Shown in pieces: positions 17,878-26,521 of a stretch of 64,000 bases of DNA. The notes below the pieces were generated by a model. The model made no database searches. It worked only from the letters and a program-made list of their open reading frames with translations, and was not told where the DNA came from. This DNA comes from Yoonia litorea (GTDB taxonomy: Bacteria > Pseudomonadota > Alphaproteobacteria > Rhodobacterales > Rhodobacteraceae). The DNA lies in contig NZ_FOZM01000003.1 in the NCBI RefSeq assembly GCF_900114675.1, forward strand, positions 62,001 to 126,000, in the 5' to 3' direction. Every line of letters starts with the position of its first letter. The first letter of the stretch is position 1. Made by a program: the position numbers and the translations under genes.

Positions 17878-18600
17878 TTAGTAGAGCGTGACGAAGCTGG
17901 CCCAGTCGCGGGGCTTGAAGGTCGTCCCACCCTCGAACGCATAACCGACCTCTACGCTGAGCGTATCGAACTCTGCGTCACCTGAAGTGGTCGTCCAAGA
18001 CACCTCACCGTAAAGGCCTTGGTCGAGCGTATAGCGTGCACCGTAGCTGATGATGTTGAGCTCAGTGTCGAAATTGTCGGAATAGGTCGTGAAGTCCACG
18101 ACCAGATCAAGGCCATCAATCACTTCGTAGGCGGCATCGATCCGCAAGAAGTCGGTCTCAAACGTGTCGTTCTTCGTTGGACGATAGGCCCCTGTTGCTG
18201 CGTCAACGGCAAAGGGTCCCGATGCGTAGGCTACTTCAACGCCTGCTGTCTCGTATTTGAAGTCACCACCGTTCCAGCTTTCGGTCACATAGTAGGCGCC
18301 GACAGCAAGACCCGGAGATACTTCATAGCCAAGGTGGATCGTCGCGCTTGTGAAGTCCTCGAAAGTTGAGGGGCTACCGCTATAGCTCAGGCTCGCGATA
18401 TCAAGCTGCCCGATGAACTGACCGTTCAAGCGGCCTTCGACCGAGCCACGGAATACGTTCGAACTAAAATCGGAACCGTCTTCCTGGTCGAGATTGCTTG
18501 TAAAGCTTGCTTCAGCGCCAGCGAAGGAAATGTCTTGCGCGATTGCCAGTCCTGGAAGTGCGGCAAGTGACGCCGCCGTCATCATTGTCGTGAGTTTCAT
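17878..18600 (-). CDS. Small porin-like outer-membrane protein
   Basis: A 240-residue protein with a signal peptide (MKLTTMMTAASLAALPGLAIAQ). The mature part alternates polar and hydrophobic residues in many short strands (LDIASLSYSG, ATIHLGYEV, GVEVAYASG, LSVEVGYAFEG), has no cysteine and ends in an aromatic residue, as outer-membrane barrels do. ATG 18600 is the codon that opens the signal peptide. A terminator hairpin lies downstream. Function unknown; a small diffusion channel is plausible. Confidence 0.7.
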   Translation of the reverse strand: MKLTTMMTAASLAALPGLAIAQDISFAGAEASFTSNLDQEDGSDFSSNVFRGSVEGRLNGQFIGQLDIASLSYSGSPSTFEDFTSATIHLGYEVSPGLAVGAYYVTESWNGGDFKYETAGVEVAYASGPFAVDAATGAYRPTKNDTFETDFLRIDAAYEVIDGLDLVVDFTTYSDNFDTELNIISYGARYTLDQGLYGEVSWTTTSGDAEFDTLSVEVGYAFEGGTTFKPRDWASFVTLY

Positions 18601-18725
18601 ATGTGTTTCCCGCATGAGGGTGAATGTGATGTAGCCTGAAAATGAGCTGCAAGCGCAGGATAGCGCTGACGCTACGGAAACGACAACTCAAAGCTCTCAG
18701 TCCGCATCCGACTTTTGCTTTTGGG

Positions 18726-21170
18726 TCACACCTTTACCCGCTCGGCAGCAGGGTCATAAAACGGCTTCAACTGGGCTTCGGCTTTCACCTGTGTTCCCAT
18801 GACGTCGATCTCGTAGGTGCTGCCCAGCATCTCGGCCACGCTCTCGCCTTCGCAAGGCACATAGGCCATGCCCAATGCCGCACCAAGGTGATGCCCATAG
18901 ACGCCGGATGTCAGATGCGAGACCACCTTGCCGTCCCGCAGCACGGGTTCGTTGTGATAAAGCAGCGGTTCGGGGTCGGTCAGTTTGAACTGCACAAGCC
19001 GCTTGGTCAGCCCTTCCTCTTTCTTTCGCAGGACCGCGTCGCGCCCGATGAAATCCGGCTTGTCGGTCTTGACGGCAAAGCCAAGACCCGCCTCAAGCAC
19101 GTGATCCTCGCAGGTGATGTCATGGCCGAAGTGGCGGAAGCCTTTCTCGGCCCGCCCACAATCCATCATGTGCATCCCGCAAAGCTTGAGCCCCATGTCC
19201 TGACCGGCGTCCCAGAGCGTTTCGAAGACATGACCCGCCATATCGGACGAGGCGTAGACCTCCCACCCCAATTCGCCAACGTATGTCACGCGGTGCACAC
19301 GGGCGAGTCCCATCCCCAACTCGATCTCCTGCGCTGTGCCAAAGGGGTTCACGGCGTTCGAGAAATCGGCAGGCGAGACCTTTTCCAGAAGCCTCCGCGC
19401 ATTCGGGCCCATGACAGCAAGGACTGCTTCGCCCGCTGTGACGTCGGTGATGACCACATTGAAGTCACCCTTGTAACGCTCCATCCATGTCTGATCAGCA
19501 AGGCGCGTGGCGGCAGGGGTGACAACCAGATAGGCGGTCTCGGACAGGCGGGTCACGGTCACATCCGCCTCGATCCCTGCGCGGCTGTTGAGGAACTGGG
19601 TATAGACGATCTTGCCCACCGGCACGTCATATTCGCCGCCACCGATGTAGTTGAGGAAAGCGGTCGCATCGCGCCCCTCGACCCTGATCTTGCCGAAGGA
19701 GGACATATCGTACATGCCGACATTCGTGCGGACCGCGTTCAGTTCACGGGCGACGTTGCCAAAGAAATTCTGGCGCTTCCATGAATATTCATACGCGGGC
19801 TTTTGCGCCTCATCCGCGAACCAGTTCGCACGCTCCCAGCCCGCCAGTTCACCAAAGACCGCGCCGCGTTCCGCCAGATGATGATGGAAGGGCGTGCGCC
19901 GGACACCGCGTGCGGTGGCCTTCTGGCGATAGGGGAAATGGTCGGCATAGAGCAGGCCCAGTGTCTCTTTCGAGCGCTCGAACAGATACGTCTTGTTGCC
20001 CTGAAACGGCTGCACCCGGTTGATATCCACATCGCCCAAATCAAACGGTTTTTCGCCTGCATCCATCCATTGCGAGAGCGCCATACCGGCCCCACCTGCA
20101 GATTGGATGCCGATCGAGTTGAAGCCAGCAGCCACCCAGACGTTATCCATCTCGGACGCAAGCCCGAGGTGATAGGCATCATCGGGGGTAAAGCTCTCAG
20201 GGCCATTAAAAAACGTATGGATGCCCGCCTCGGCCAGCATCGGCATGCGGTTGACCGCGTTCTCGAGGATCGGCTCGAAATGGTCGAAGTCTTCGGGCAG
20301 TTGGTCGAACTCGAAATCCTCGGGGATGCCGTTCATCGCCCAAGGCTTTGCGTTAGGTTCAAACGCGCCGAGCAGCATCTTGCCAGCGTCTTCTTTGTAG
20401 TAAGCGCATTCGTCAGGCACGCGCAGCACGGGCAGTTGTTGCAGACCGGGAATGGCTTCGGTCACGATGTAGAAATGCTCGCAGGCATGCAGCGGGACGT
20501 TCACGCCCGCCATGCGGCCAACCTCATGCCCCCACATGCCCGCGCAGTTCACGATCATGTCGCATGTCATCGTGCCGGTTGCGTCACCCTGCGCCCAATC
20601 GACTGAGGTCACACGGCGGCCAGACTTGTTGATGGCCGTGACCTTCGTGCGTTCGGCCACCACAGCACCGCGCATCCGCGCGCCCTTGGCCAACGCCAGG
20701 GCGATATTGGCAGGATCACCCTGACCGTCGAGTGGCAGGTAAACCCCGGCCTTCACGTCATCAATGTTGAGGTGTTCATAGCGGGCCTTCACCTCATCAG
20801 GGGAAATCTCCTCGATCTCGACACCAAAGGCTCGCGCCATGCCTGCCGAGCGGAAAATCTCTTCCTTGCGTTCGTCGGTCAGGGCCACGGTGATCGAGCC
20901 GACGCGTTTGAAGCCCGTCGCGACACCCGTTTCCTCTTCCAGGCTGCCGTAGAGTTCTTGGCTGTACTTCGCCAGCCGCGTCATATTCGCCGTGGCCCGT
21001 AGTTGTGCGATCAGACCGGCGGCATGCCACGTCGTGCCTGATGTGAGCTGTTTGCGCTCAAGTAGTACGATATCGGACCATCCCAGCTTCGTCAGGTGGT
21101 AGGCGACAGAGCAACCGATGACACCGCCGCCGATGATGACGACGCGGGCGTGTGCGGGAAGGGTGGTCAT
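18726..21170 (-). CDS. FAD-dependent dehydrogenase with GcvT domain (dimethylglycine/sarcosine dehydrogenase type)
   Basis: An 814-residue two-part enzyme. The N-terminal DAO-type FAD domain begins with VVIIGGGVIGCSVAYHL, and GTTWHAAGL carries the His that binds FAD covalently in dimethylglycine dehydrogenase. From about residue 430 a GcvT-like aminomethyltransferase domain follows, which passes the one-carbon unit to tetrahydrofolate. ATG 21170 has AAGGA upstream and starts right at the FAD motif. It is the last gene of the operon, 16 nt after a homocysteine methyltransferase. Probably removes an N-methyl group from dimethylglycine or sarcosine; which one cannot be told from sequence. Confidence 0.85.
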   Translation of the reverse strand: MTTLPAHARVVIIGGGVIGCSVAYHLTKLGWSDIVLLERKQLTSGTTWHAAGLIAQLRATANMTRLAKYSQELYGSLEEETGVATGFKRVGSITVALTDERKEEIFRSAGMARAFGVEIEEISPDEVKARYEHLNIDDVKAGVYLPLDGQGDPANIALALAKGARMRGAVVAERTKVTAINKSGRRVTSVDWAQGDATGTMTCDMIVNCAGMWGHEVGRMAGVNVPLHACEHFYIVTEAIPGLQQLPVLRVPDECAYYKEDAGKMLLGAFEPNAKPWAMNGIPEDFEFDQLPEDFDHFEPILENAVNRMPMLAEAGIHTFFNGPESFTPDDAYHLGLASEMDNVWVAAGFNSIGIQSAGGAGMALSQWMDAGEKPFDLGDVDINRVQPFQGNKTYLFERSKETLGLLYADHFPYRQKATARGVRRTPFHHHLAERGAVFGELAGWERANWFADEAQKPAYEYSWKRQNFFGNVARELNAVRTNVGMYDMSSFGKIRVEGRDATAFLNYIGGGEYDVPVGKIVYTQFLNSRAGIEADVTVTRLSETAYLVVTPAATRLADQTWMERYKGDFNVVITDVTAGEAVLAVMGPNARRLLEKVSPADFSNAVNPFGTAQEIELGMGLARVHRVTYVGELGWEVYASSDMAGHVFETLWDAGQDMGLKLCGMHMMDCGRAEKGFRHFGHDITCEDHVLEAGLGFAVKTDKPDFIGRDAVLRKKEEGLTKRLVQFKLTDPEPLLYHNEPVLRDGKVVSHLTSGVYGHHLGAALGMAYVPCEGESVAEMLGSTYEIDVMGTQVKAEAQLKPFYDPAAERVKV

Positions 21171-21186
21171 ATGCGTGATCCTTCGG

Positions 21187-22077
21187 TCAGGCAGAAAGGG
21201 GAGGGGCGACGATCTTGTGCCCTGCTGCTGTGATTGTCTCGGCCAGTTTTGCGATATGCGCTGGTCCGACCTCGCAGCAGCCGCCAACGATGGTTGCACC
21301 TTGTGCGATCCAGTCCATAGCGAAAGCCGCATAGGCGTCAGGGCCAAGGTCTTTGCGCGCCGTCAGCGCGTCAACCGTCGGCTTGTCTTCCAGAAAACCA
21401 TCAGAGATTTTGGTGAACCCGTTGGCATATCCTCCAAACGGTTTGCCACAATCTGCCAGCACCTTGATCGCGGTCGAGATGGCCTCGGGCGAGGAGCAGT
21501 TTGCCAATACCGCTGCCGCGCCGTCCAGATGGGGCAGGGCATCGGCAAGCGCCTCACCGGAGCGCAGCTTGGTGCCGTCCTGATCGTCCACGGTCAGCGC
21601 AATCCAGAGCGGTTTTCCACAATCGGACGCTGCAGCAATTAAGGCTTGTGCGTGCGCGATCGAGGCAACAGTCTCGCCAATCAGCAAATCGACATGGGGG
21701 GCAATGGTCCCAACGACTTCTTGGTAGATCGCGACTGCCTCGTCATGGGGCGGCATCAGGTCAGGCCGGTAGGAGGCACGCAGCGGACCGATAGACCCCG
21801 CGATAACGCCATGACCGCCGGCCTCACGAACAGCGGCCATGTGCAGCGCTTCGAAGTCATCCTCAAGCGGCGTGTCTACCAAGCGATCCCGCAGGATCGC
21901 ATAGGTGTTGGTGGTGTGAACGGTCGCACCAGCATGGCGGTAGTCAGCATGCACCGCGCCGACCAATCCCGGGTGGTCGAACATAATTTGCGTGGACCAA
22001 AGCGGTGTCGGACGGTCCCCCGCACGATGCACCAATTCCTGCCCCATCCCGCCATCCAGAAGAACGATACCTGTCAT
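21187..22077 (-). CDS. Homocysteine S-methyltransferase family protein (betaine-homocysteine type)
   Basis: A 296-residue zinc methyltransferase. It starts with IVLLDGGMGQEL and has HTTNTYAI, typical of the family. The zinc cysteines are visible: one in VLANCSSPEAI and a pair in IVGGCCEVGPAHI. It would move a methyl group from glycine betaine or a similar donor to homocysteine, giving methionine and dimethylglycine, the substrate of the flanking dehydrogenases. Its start overlaps the stop of the flavin-binding gene (ATGA). Confidence 0.83.
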   Translation of the reverse strand: MTGIVLLDGGMGQELVHRAGDRPTPLWSTQIMFDHPGLVGAVHADYRHAGATVHTTNTYAILRDRLVDTPLEDDFEALHMAAVREAGGHGVIAGSIGPLRASYRPDLMPPHDEAVAIYQEVVGTIAPHVDLLIGETVASIAHAQALIAAASDCGKPLWIALTVDDQDGTKLRSGEALADALPHLDGAAAVLANCSSPEAISTAIKVLADCGKPFGGYANGFTKISDGFLEDKPTVDALTARKDLGPDAYAAFAMDWIAQGATIVGGCCEVGPAHIAKLAETITAAGHKIVAPPLSA

Positions 22078-22529
22078 GGAAACATCTTTCCGAATTTGTC
22101 TTTGTAGAGCGCGATCATCTCGGCCTCTGTCACGCCGTCGTCATAGGGCGGGGTCCAGATTTCGCTGGCGGACTCCAGTTTGATTTCCACCAGTGCCCCG
22201 ATCCGGCGCGAAAGGTCGCCAAAGGCGTCCTGCCAGCGGGGATGCATCTCTGTGAACCAGTCAGAGCCTTTCGCATGGATCGTCGCAGCCCCCGCCACCC
22301 GCACCGCCTTGCGGCGGAAGGGATCAATGAAGTTCACCTCGACACGCGGGTCCGCGCTCAGGTTGGCCCGGGTCTTGGGCGAGCGGATATCGCCAAAGAC
22401 CAGTGTCTGATCGTCAAGGATCAGAAACGTCCCCTTGGGCGAGACCGCAGGCCCGCCGTCCGCCCTGACTGTCGCAACAAACCCCAGGGGGAAGGCCGCA
22501 ATCAGGTCTTTCATCGCTTGGGTGAGCAT
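22074..22529 (-). CDS. Pyridoxamine 5'-phosphate oxidase-like flavin protein
   Basis: A 151-residue split-barrel protein of the PNPOx-like group. The core pattern is FVATVRADGGPAVSPKGTF, LVFGDIRSPKTRANL and DPRVEVNFID, which form the FMN-binding barrel. The start is ATG 22529, because it overlaps the upstream stop as TGATG. Upstream in-frame codons belong to the dehydrogenase gene. It lies between the second dehydrogenase and the methyltransferase, so it may take electrons from, or protect, a step of methylamine breakdown; the actual reaction is unknown. Confidence 0.78.
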   Translation of the reverse strand: MLTQAMKDLIAAFPLGFVATVRADGGPAVSPKGTFLILDDQTLVFGDIRSPKTRANLSADPRVEVNFIDPFRRKAVRVAGAATIHAKGSDWFTEMHPRWQDAFGDLSRRIGALVEIKLESASEIWTPPYDDGVTEAEMIALYKDKFGKMFP

Positions 22530-24997
22530 CAGGCCTTGATCCGCGCGTTCTCGGGATCCCAAAGCGGGGCGTCCTCGGCAATCGTGGCGGGATAGCGTTC
22601 GCCGTAGATATCCACCTCGACCTTGCCACCTGGCACGGCAAGGTCAGCCCGCAGCATCCCAAGTGCAATCGACTTGTTCACACGGTAGCCCCATGCGCCG
22701 GAGGTGGTTTCGCCTACAACCTGATCCCCAACCCAAAGCGTCGACATATAAGGCGCGTCCGAAGGTCCGGCCTCGTCCAACGTCAGCGTGACAAAGCGCT
22801 TTTTCACCCCCGCCTGCTTTTCGGCCAGAAGTGCCGCCTTGCCCGGGAAGTCCTGCGGCTTGTCGAATTTCACGAAACGGTCCAGTCCGCCTTCCAGCAT
22901 GGAATAGTCGGTGGAAAGGTCGCCCTTCCACGCGCGATAGCCCTTTTCCATCCGCAGGGCGTTCAGGGCGAACATACCGAATGGTTTCATCCCCAGCGGT
23001 GTGCCTGCCCGCATCAGTGCGTCATAGACGGCGGGGGTGTCCTCGACCTTGGAATGGATTTCCCACCCCAACTCGCCCGCGAAACTCACGCGGACCAGTT
23101 GAACCCATGTGCCGTCGAGTTCTGCAGGCTGGTGTGTCAGCCAAGGCTGGCTCAGGTCGGCATCGGTGAGGCTGGCAAGGATCTCGCGCGATTTGGGACC
23201 TGAAAGGATCTGGCACGAGAATTCCTTGGTCACATCTGTCAGCGTGAACTCCGCGCCTTCGGGCAGATGCTTTTGCAGCCACTCCATGTCGTGCCACTGG
23301 GCCACAGCAGCGGTGATCAGGAAGAAGAAATCCTCATCGAGCCGCATTGCCGACATCTCGGTCACGATGCGTCCGCGATCGTCGGCAAAATAGAGCAAGC
23401 CGATCCGCCCCACCTTCGGGATGCCGCCTGTGCAAAGCCCACGCAGGAACTCTGCCGCGCCGGGTCCTTGCAGGCGAAAGCGCGAGAACCCCGGCAGATC
23501 GAGCAGACCTGCGGCATCGCGCACCGCCTCGCATTCTTCCTTGATGCGCGGCTGCCAAGGGCCATTGCGGTCCCATGTCTGCGTCGCCTCTTCGGAGGTG
23601 TCGTCGCCGTCCTTGGCAAACCAGTTGGCGCGCTCCCACCCGTTGTAGGCCCCCATCTGCCCGCCTTGGGCGATGATCCGGTCGTGCACGGGTGACAGTT
23701 TCTTGTCGCGTCCTGCGGGCCATGCGTGATGCGGGAAATGCATCCCGTATTCGTGGCCGTAAGTCTCGACCGCTTTCTGGTGGCAATAGTCTTGATCGGT
23801 GTAATCGGTATAGCGGCGCGGATCGCAAGACCACATGTCCCACTCGGTCTTGCCATCGACGATCCATTCGGCAGCCACCTTGCCCGCACCACCGCCTTGG
23901 GTGATGCCAAAGGTAAACACGCAAGCCTCGAAGGCGTTTTTGACGCCAGGCATCGGCCCCAGCAGCGGCAGACCGTCTGGCGCATAAGGGATCGGGCCGT
24001 TGATCACACGGCCCACACCCGATGTGCCAAGGATCGGCACGCGCGCCATCGCGTCCTCGATAATCGCCTCAAGCCGCTCCAGATCATCGGGATAAAGCTG
24101 GAAGCTGAAGTCCTCTGGCATCGGATCATCGGGTGTCACCCAATGGGCCTTGCAGTTGGGCTCATAAGGGCCAAGGTTCAGCCCGTGCTTGTCCTGCCGC
24201 AGGTAGTAGGACACATCCACATCCCGCAGCAAAGGCACCTTGTGCCCATGTTCTTCGGTCCATGCCTTCAGTTCGGGGATTTCCTCGGTCAGAAAGAACT
24301 GGTGGGACATGGTGACCATCGGCACGGTGCGCCCGCCATAGGGTTTGAACCACTCACCGACGCGCTGGGCGTAGTAGCCGGCAGAGTTCACGACAATCTC
24401 GCAGTCGATATCGCCCTTTTCAGTATGGACTGTCCATGTGCCGTTGGGGTGCTGGGTCACGCCGGTCGCTGCACAAAAGCGCTCGACCTTCGCGCCCATC
24501 TGGCGGGCACCTTTGGCCAGAGCCTGTGTCAGCTGCGCGGGGTCGATGTCGCCATCGTCGGGATCATAGAGCGCGCCCTTGATGTCATGTGTCTCAAGGA
24601 ACGGGTGCAGTTCCTGCGCTTCTTCGGGGTTCAGTAGACGCAGGTTCAGGCCCTGATAGTTGCCCATCCCCATCGCGCGGGCGAATTCCTGCATCCGTTC
24701 CTTGCTATGCGCCAGCCGGATCGAGCCGGTGACGTGGTAGCTCATCGGATAATCGACCTCTTCCGCCAGCCCTTTGTAAAGGCCCAGCGAATAGCGCTGC
24801 ATGTTCATCACCGCCCAAGAGGTGCTGAACGAAGGGCAGTTGCCCGCAGCGTGCCAAGTGGAGCCCGCGGTGAGTTCGTTCTTTTCCAGCAGAACGCAGT
24901 CCGTCCAGCCTTTCTTGGCAAGGTGATAGAGGGTCGAGACACCGACAACACCACCGCCAATGATAACCACGCGGGCTGAAGTTGGGAAATCAGACAT
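22529..24997 (-). CDS. FAD-dependent dehydrogenase with GcvT domain, second copy
   Basis: An 822-residue homologue of the 814-residue enzyme at the end of the operon, with the same layout: FAD motif VVIIGGGVVGVSTLYHL, flavinylation motif GSTWHAAGN, and a C-terminal GcvT-like folate domain (FAGELGWEIH, MEKGYRAWKGDL). The two proteins are clearly diverged, so they probably act on successive substrates such as dimethylglycine and sarcosine. Its stop overlaps the next start; a GFA-type gene lies 11 nt upstream. Confidence 0.85.
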   Translation of the reverse strand: MSDFPTSARVVIIGGGVVGVSTLYHLAKKGWTDCVLLEKNELTAGSTWHAAGNCPSFSTSWAVMNMQRYSLGLYKGLAEEVDYPMSYHVTGSIRLAHSKERMQEFARAMGMGNYQGLNLRLLNPEEAQELHPFLETHDIKGALYDPDDGDIDPAQLTQALAKGARQMGAKVERFCAATGVTQHPNGTWTVHTEKGDIDCEIVVNSAGYYAQRVGEWFKPYGGRTVPMVTMSHQFFLTEEIPELKAWTEEHGHKVPLLRDVDVSYYLRQDKHGLNLGPYEPNCKAHWVTPDDPMPEDFSFQLYPDDLERLEAIIEDAMARVPILGTSGVGRVINGPIPYAPDGLPLLGPMPGVKNAFEACVFTFGITQGGGAGKVAAEWIVDGKTEWDMWSCDPRRYTDYTDQDYCHQKAVETYGHEYGMHFPHHAWPAGRDKKLSPVHDRIIAQGGQMGAYNGWERANWFAKDGDDTSEEATQTWDRNGPWQPRIKEECEAVRDAAGLLDLPGFSRFRLQGPGAAEFLRGLCTGGIPKVGRIGLLYFADDRGRIVTEMSAMRLDEDFFFLITAAVAQWHDMEWLQKHLPEGAEFTLTDVTKEFSCQILSGPKSREILASLTDADLSQPWLTHQPAELDGTWVQLVRVSFAGELGWEIHSKVEDTPAVYDALMRAGTPLGMKPFGMFALNALRMEKGYRAWKGDLSTDYSMLEGGLDRFVKFDKPQDFPGKAALLAEKQAGVKKRFVTLTLDEAGPSDAPYMSTLWVGDQVVGETTSGAWGYRVNKSIALGMLRADLAVPGGKVEVDIYGERYPATIAEDAPLWDPENARIKA

Positions 24998-25008
24998 GGT
25001 GTTGCTCC

Positions 25009-25392
25009 TTAATATTTCTCGATGTGCGGGGCGTCATTTGGGAGGTCGTAATAAAGACCGCGGTCCTTGCAGAAGATGTGCTTGCCAGGCTTCACGCCGG
25101 AACTGTCATCCAACGTGCCAGCCGCGATGTTGATCGCGTCCTCTCCTTTCAACTGGTAGAAAAGACTGCTGCCACATGCGTTGCAGAACCCGCGCTTGGC
25201 CCAGTCTGACGAGGCATACCATGCAAGCCCGCGCTCTTGTGTCAGGCGGAAGCCGTCAAGCGGGGCCATAACCGCAGACCAATAATGCCCGCTCGTGCGG
25301 CGGCACTGCGTGCAATGACAGAACGAGGCTGTCTCGCTGATCTTGTCGGCTTCATAGGCCACCGCACCGCATTCACATTGACCTGTTATCAT
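25009..25392 (-). CDS. GFA family protein (glutathione-dependent formaldehyde-activating type)
   Basis: A 127-residue zinc-binding protein of the GFA/CENP-V family. Cysteine pairs are seen in CECGAV, FCHCTQCRRTSG and GFCNACGSSLFY, the full zinc-ligand set. Members were first described as enzymes that join formaldehyde to glutathione, though this has been questioned for several. Placement directly before an oxidative demethylase gene, and 9 nt after the regulator gene, suggests a role in handling released formaldehyde. Confidence 0.85.
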   Translation of the reverse strand: MITGQCECGAVAYEADKISETASFCHCTQCRRTSGHYWSAVMAPLDGFRLTQERGLAWYASSDWAKRGFCNACGSSLFYQLKGEDAINIAAGTLDDSSGVKPGKHIFCKDRGLYYDLPNDAPHIEKY

Positions 25393-25401
25393 GTCGGCTC
25401 C

Positions 25402-25965
25402 TCAATAAACCGGTGGCGAGATGACCCAGATGATCTCGCATGTTTCATGTGATGGATTGCGCCAAGTGAAGAGCTCGCCGCGCAGCCGAAAGCTGTCGCC
25501 TGCGGTGAGAGAGAATGCCCGCCCACCGACGTTCAGATCAAAACGACCTGAAACGATGTAACCAACTTCTTGTGTCTGTCGGATGATGGGATCGCCAGAA
25601 GTTGCACCCGGTTCAAAACGGGAGTGGATCACCTCGAAGTCATCCGTCAGGTCGGGCGACAAAAGCCCTTCGACCAAACCCGGCGTTCGGCTGCCAATTG
25701 GGCGGCGCGAGCTTGCGCGCACAATGATGCCATCTTCTTCGGGCTTTGCTGAAACCTGCATGAAACTTGAAAGCGACACATCAAGAAGGCTGGAAATCCG
25801 ACCAAGATCAGCAATTGAGGGGTGCGATTTATCGCGCTCGACCTGACTGAGCCATCCAACTGATCGGCCAAGCGCAGTTGCCAAATCAATCAGTGTCATG
25901 CCGCGTGACTTGCGCAGACTGCGGATGTCAGCACCCAGTGTCGCGACGGTCAGCCGCTCACCCAT
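25402..25965 (-). CDS. XRE-family regulator with C-terminal cupin
   Basis: A 187-residue transcription regulator. Residues about 8-65 form a helix-turn-helix (LRKSRGMTLIDLATALGRS, WLSQVERDKSHPSIADL). Residues about 105-185 form a cupin sensing domain (FEPGATSGDP, EVGYIVSGRFDLNVGG, DSFRLRGELFTWRNPS). It is the first gene of the six-gene operon that ends at 18726, and probably controls it in response to a small ligand of the pathway. Confidence 0.87.
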   Translation of the reverse strand: MGERLTVATLGADIRSLRKSRGMTLIDLATALGRSVGWLSQVERDKSHPSIADLGRISSLLDVSLSSFMQVSAKPEEDGIIVRASSRRPIGSRTPGLVEGLLSPDLTDDFEVIHSRFEPGATSGDPIIRQTQEVGYIVSGRFDLNVGGRAFSLTAGDSFRLRGELFTWRNPSHETCEIIWVISPPVY

Positions 25966-26042
25966 GCCGCTGCAACAGCATGATGTTGGGTCTTCCCCGC
26001 ATCTTCACTGACCTCCCTGGCACGCCAGCGAGGGCGTGTGTT

Positions 26043-26519
26043 TCAGGAGAGCCTGCCACCGTTTGGTGAAATTTCAAAGACAAATTTCAGTATCGAGGTG
26101 AGGCCTGTCACGTCGGTTTCGTCAAAGGCGTCAGGCTGGTCGCTGTCGATATCAAAAACGGCCAGCAAGTCGCCGTTTTTGTCGCAAACTGGCAGCACAA
26201 GCTCTGATCGGGTGCTGCTTGCGCAAGCGATGTGACCGGGGAAAGCGTCGACGTCAGGCACCAGTTGCGGCTCTTGTGTGCGGGCGGCGGCCCCGCAGAC
26301 CCCCCGCGAAAAGGGAATCACCAAGCAGCCGTGTCCGCCTTGATAAGGTCCGATCTTAAGCGTTTCTGGCCCTGTCACACGGTAGAAGCCTGTCCAGTCA
26401 AAGCGGTCGTCACTGTGATGGACCTCGCAAGCCACCGTCGCCATCAGCGAAATGACGTCGTCCTCACCTTCTGTCAGCGAGACGATAGTTTTGGACAGGT
26501 CATCGTAATTGACGCGCAT
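26043..26519 (-). CDS. msrC: Free methionine-(R)-sulfoxide reductase (GAF type)
   Basis: A 158-residue GAF-domain enzyme that reduces free methionine-R-sulfoxide. It has the diagnostic signature: DWTGFYR, IGPYQGGHGCLVIPF, RGVCGAAA, VPDVDAFPGHIACA, RSELVLPV and FDIDSDQP. The three catalytic cysteines lie in GCLVIP, GVCGA and HIACA. GGAG precedes ATG 26519, and the gene starts 2 nt after the MDR dehydrogenase stop, so it is the third gene of the thiolase operon. It may repair oxidised methionine, which fits methionine synthesis by the nearby methyltransferase. Confidence 0.9.
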   Translation of the reverse strand: MRVNYDDLSKTIVSLTEGEDDVISLMATVACEVHHSDDRFDWTGFYRVTGPETLKIGPYQGGHGCLVIPFSRGVCGAAARTQEPQLVPDVDAFPGHIACASSTRSELVLPVCDKNGDLLAVFDIDSDQPDAFDETDVTGLTSILKFVFEISPNGGRLS

Positions 26520-26521
26520 GG

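Noticed and set aside
18642-19784. A 380-codon plus-strand ORF under the first FAD/GcvT gene
   Set aside because: Complement of a well-supported enzyme gene; composition and lack of a ribosome site mark it as a shadow.
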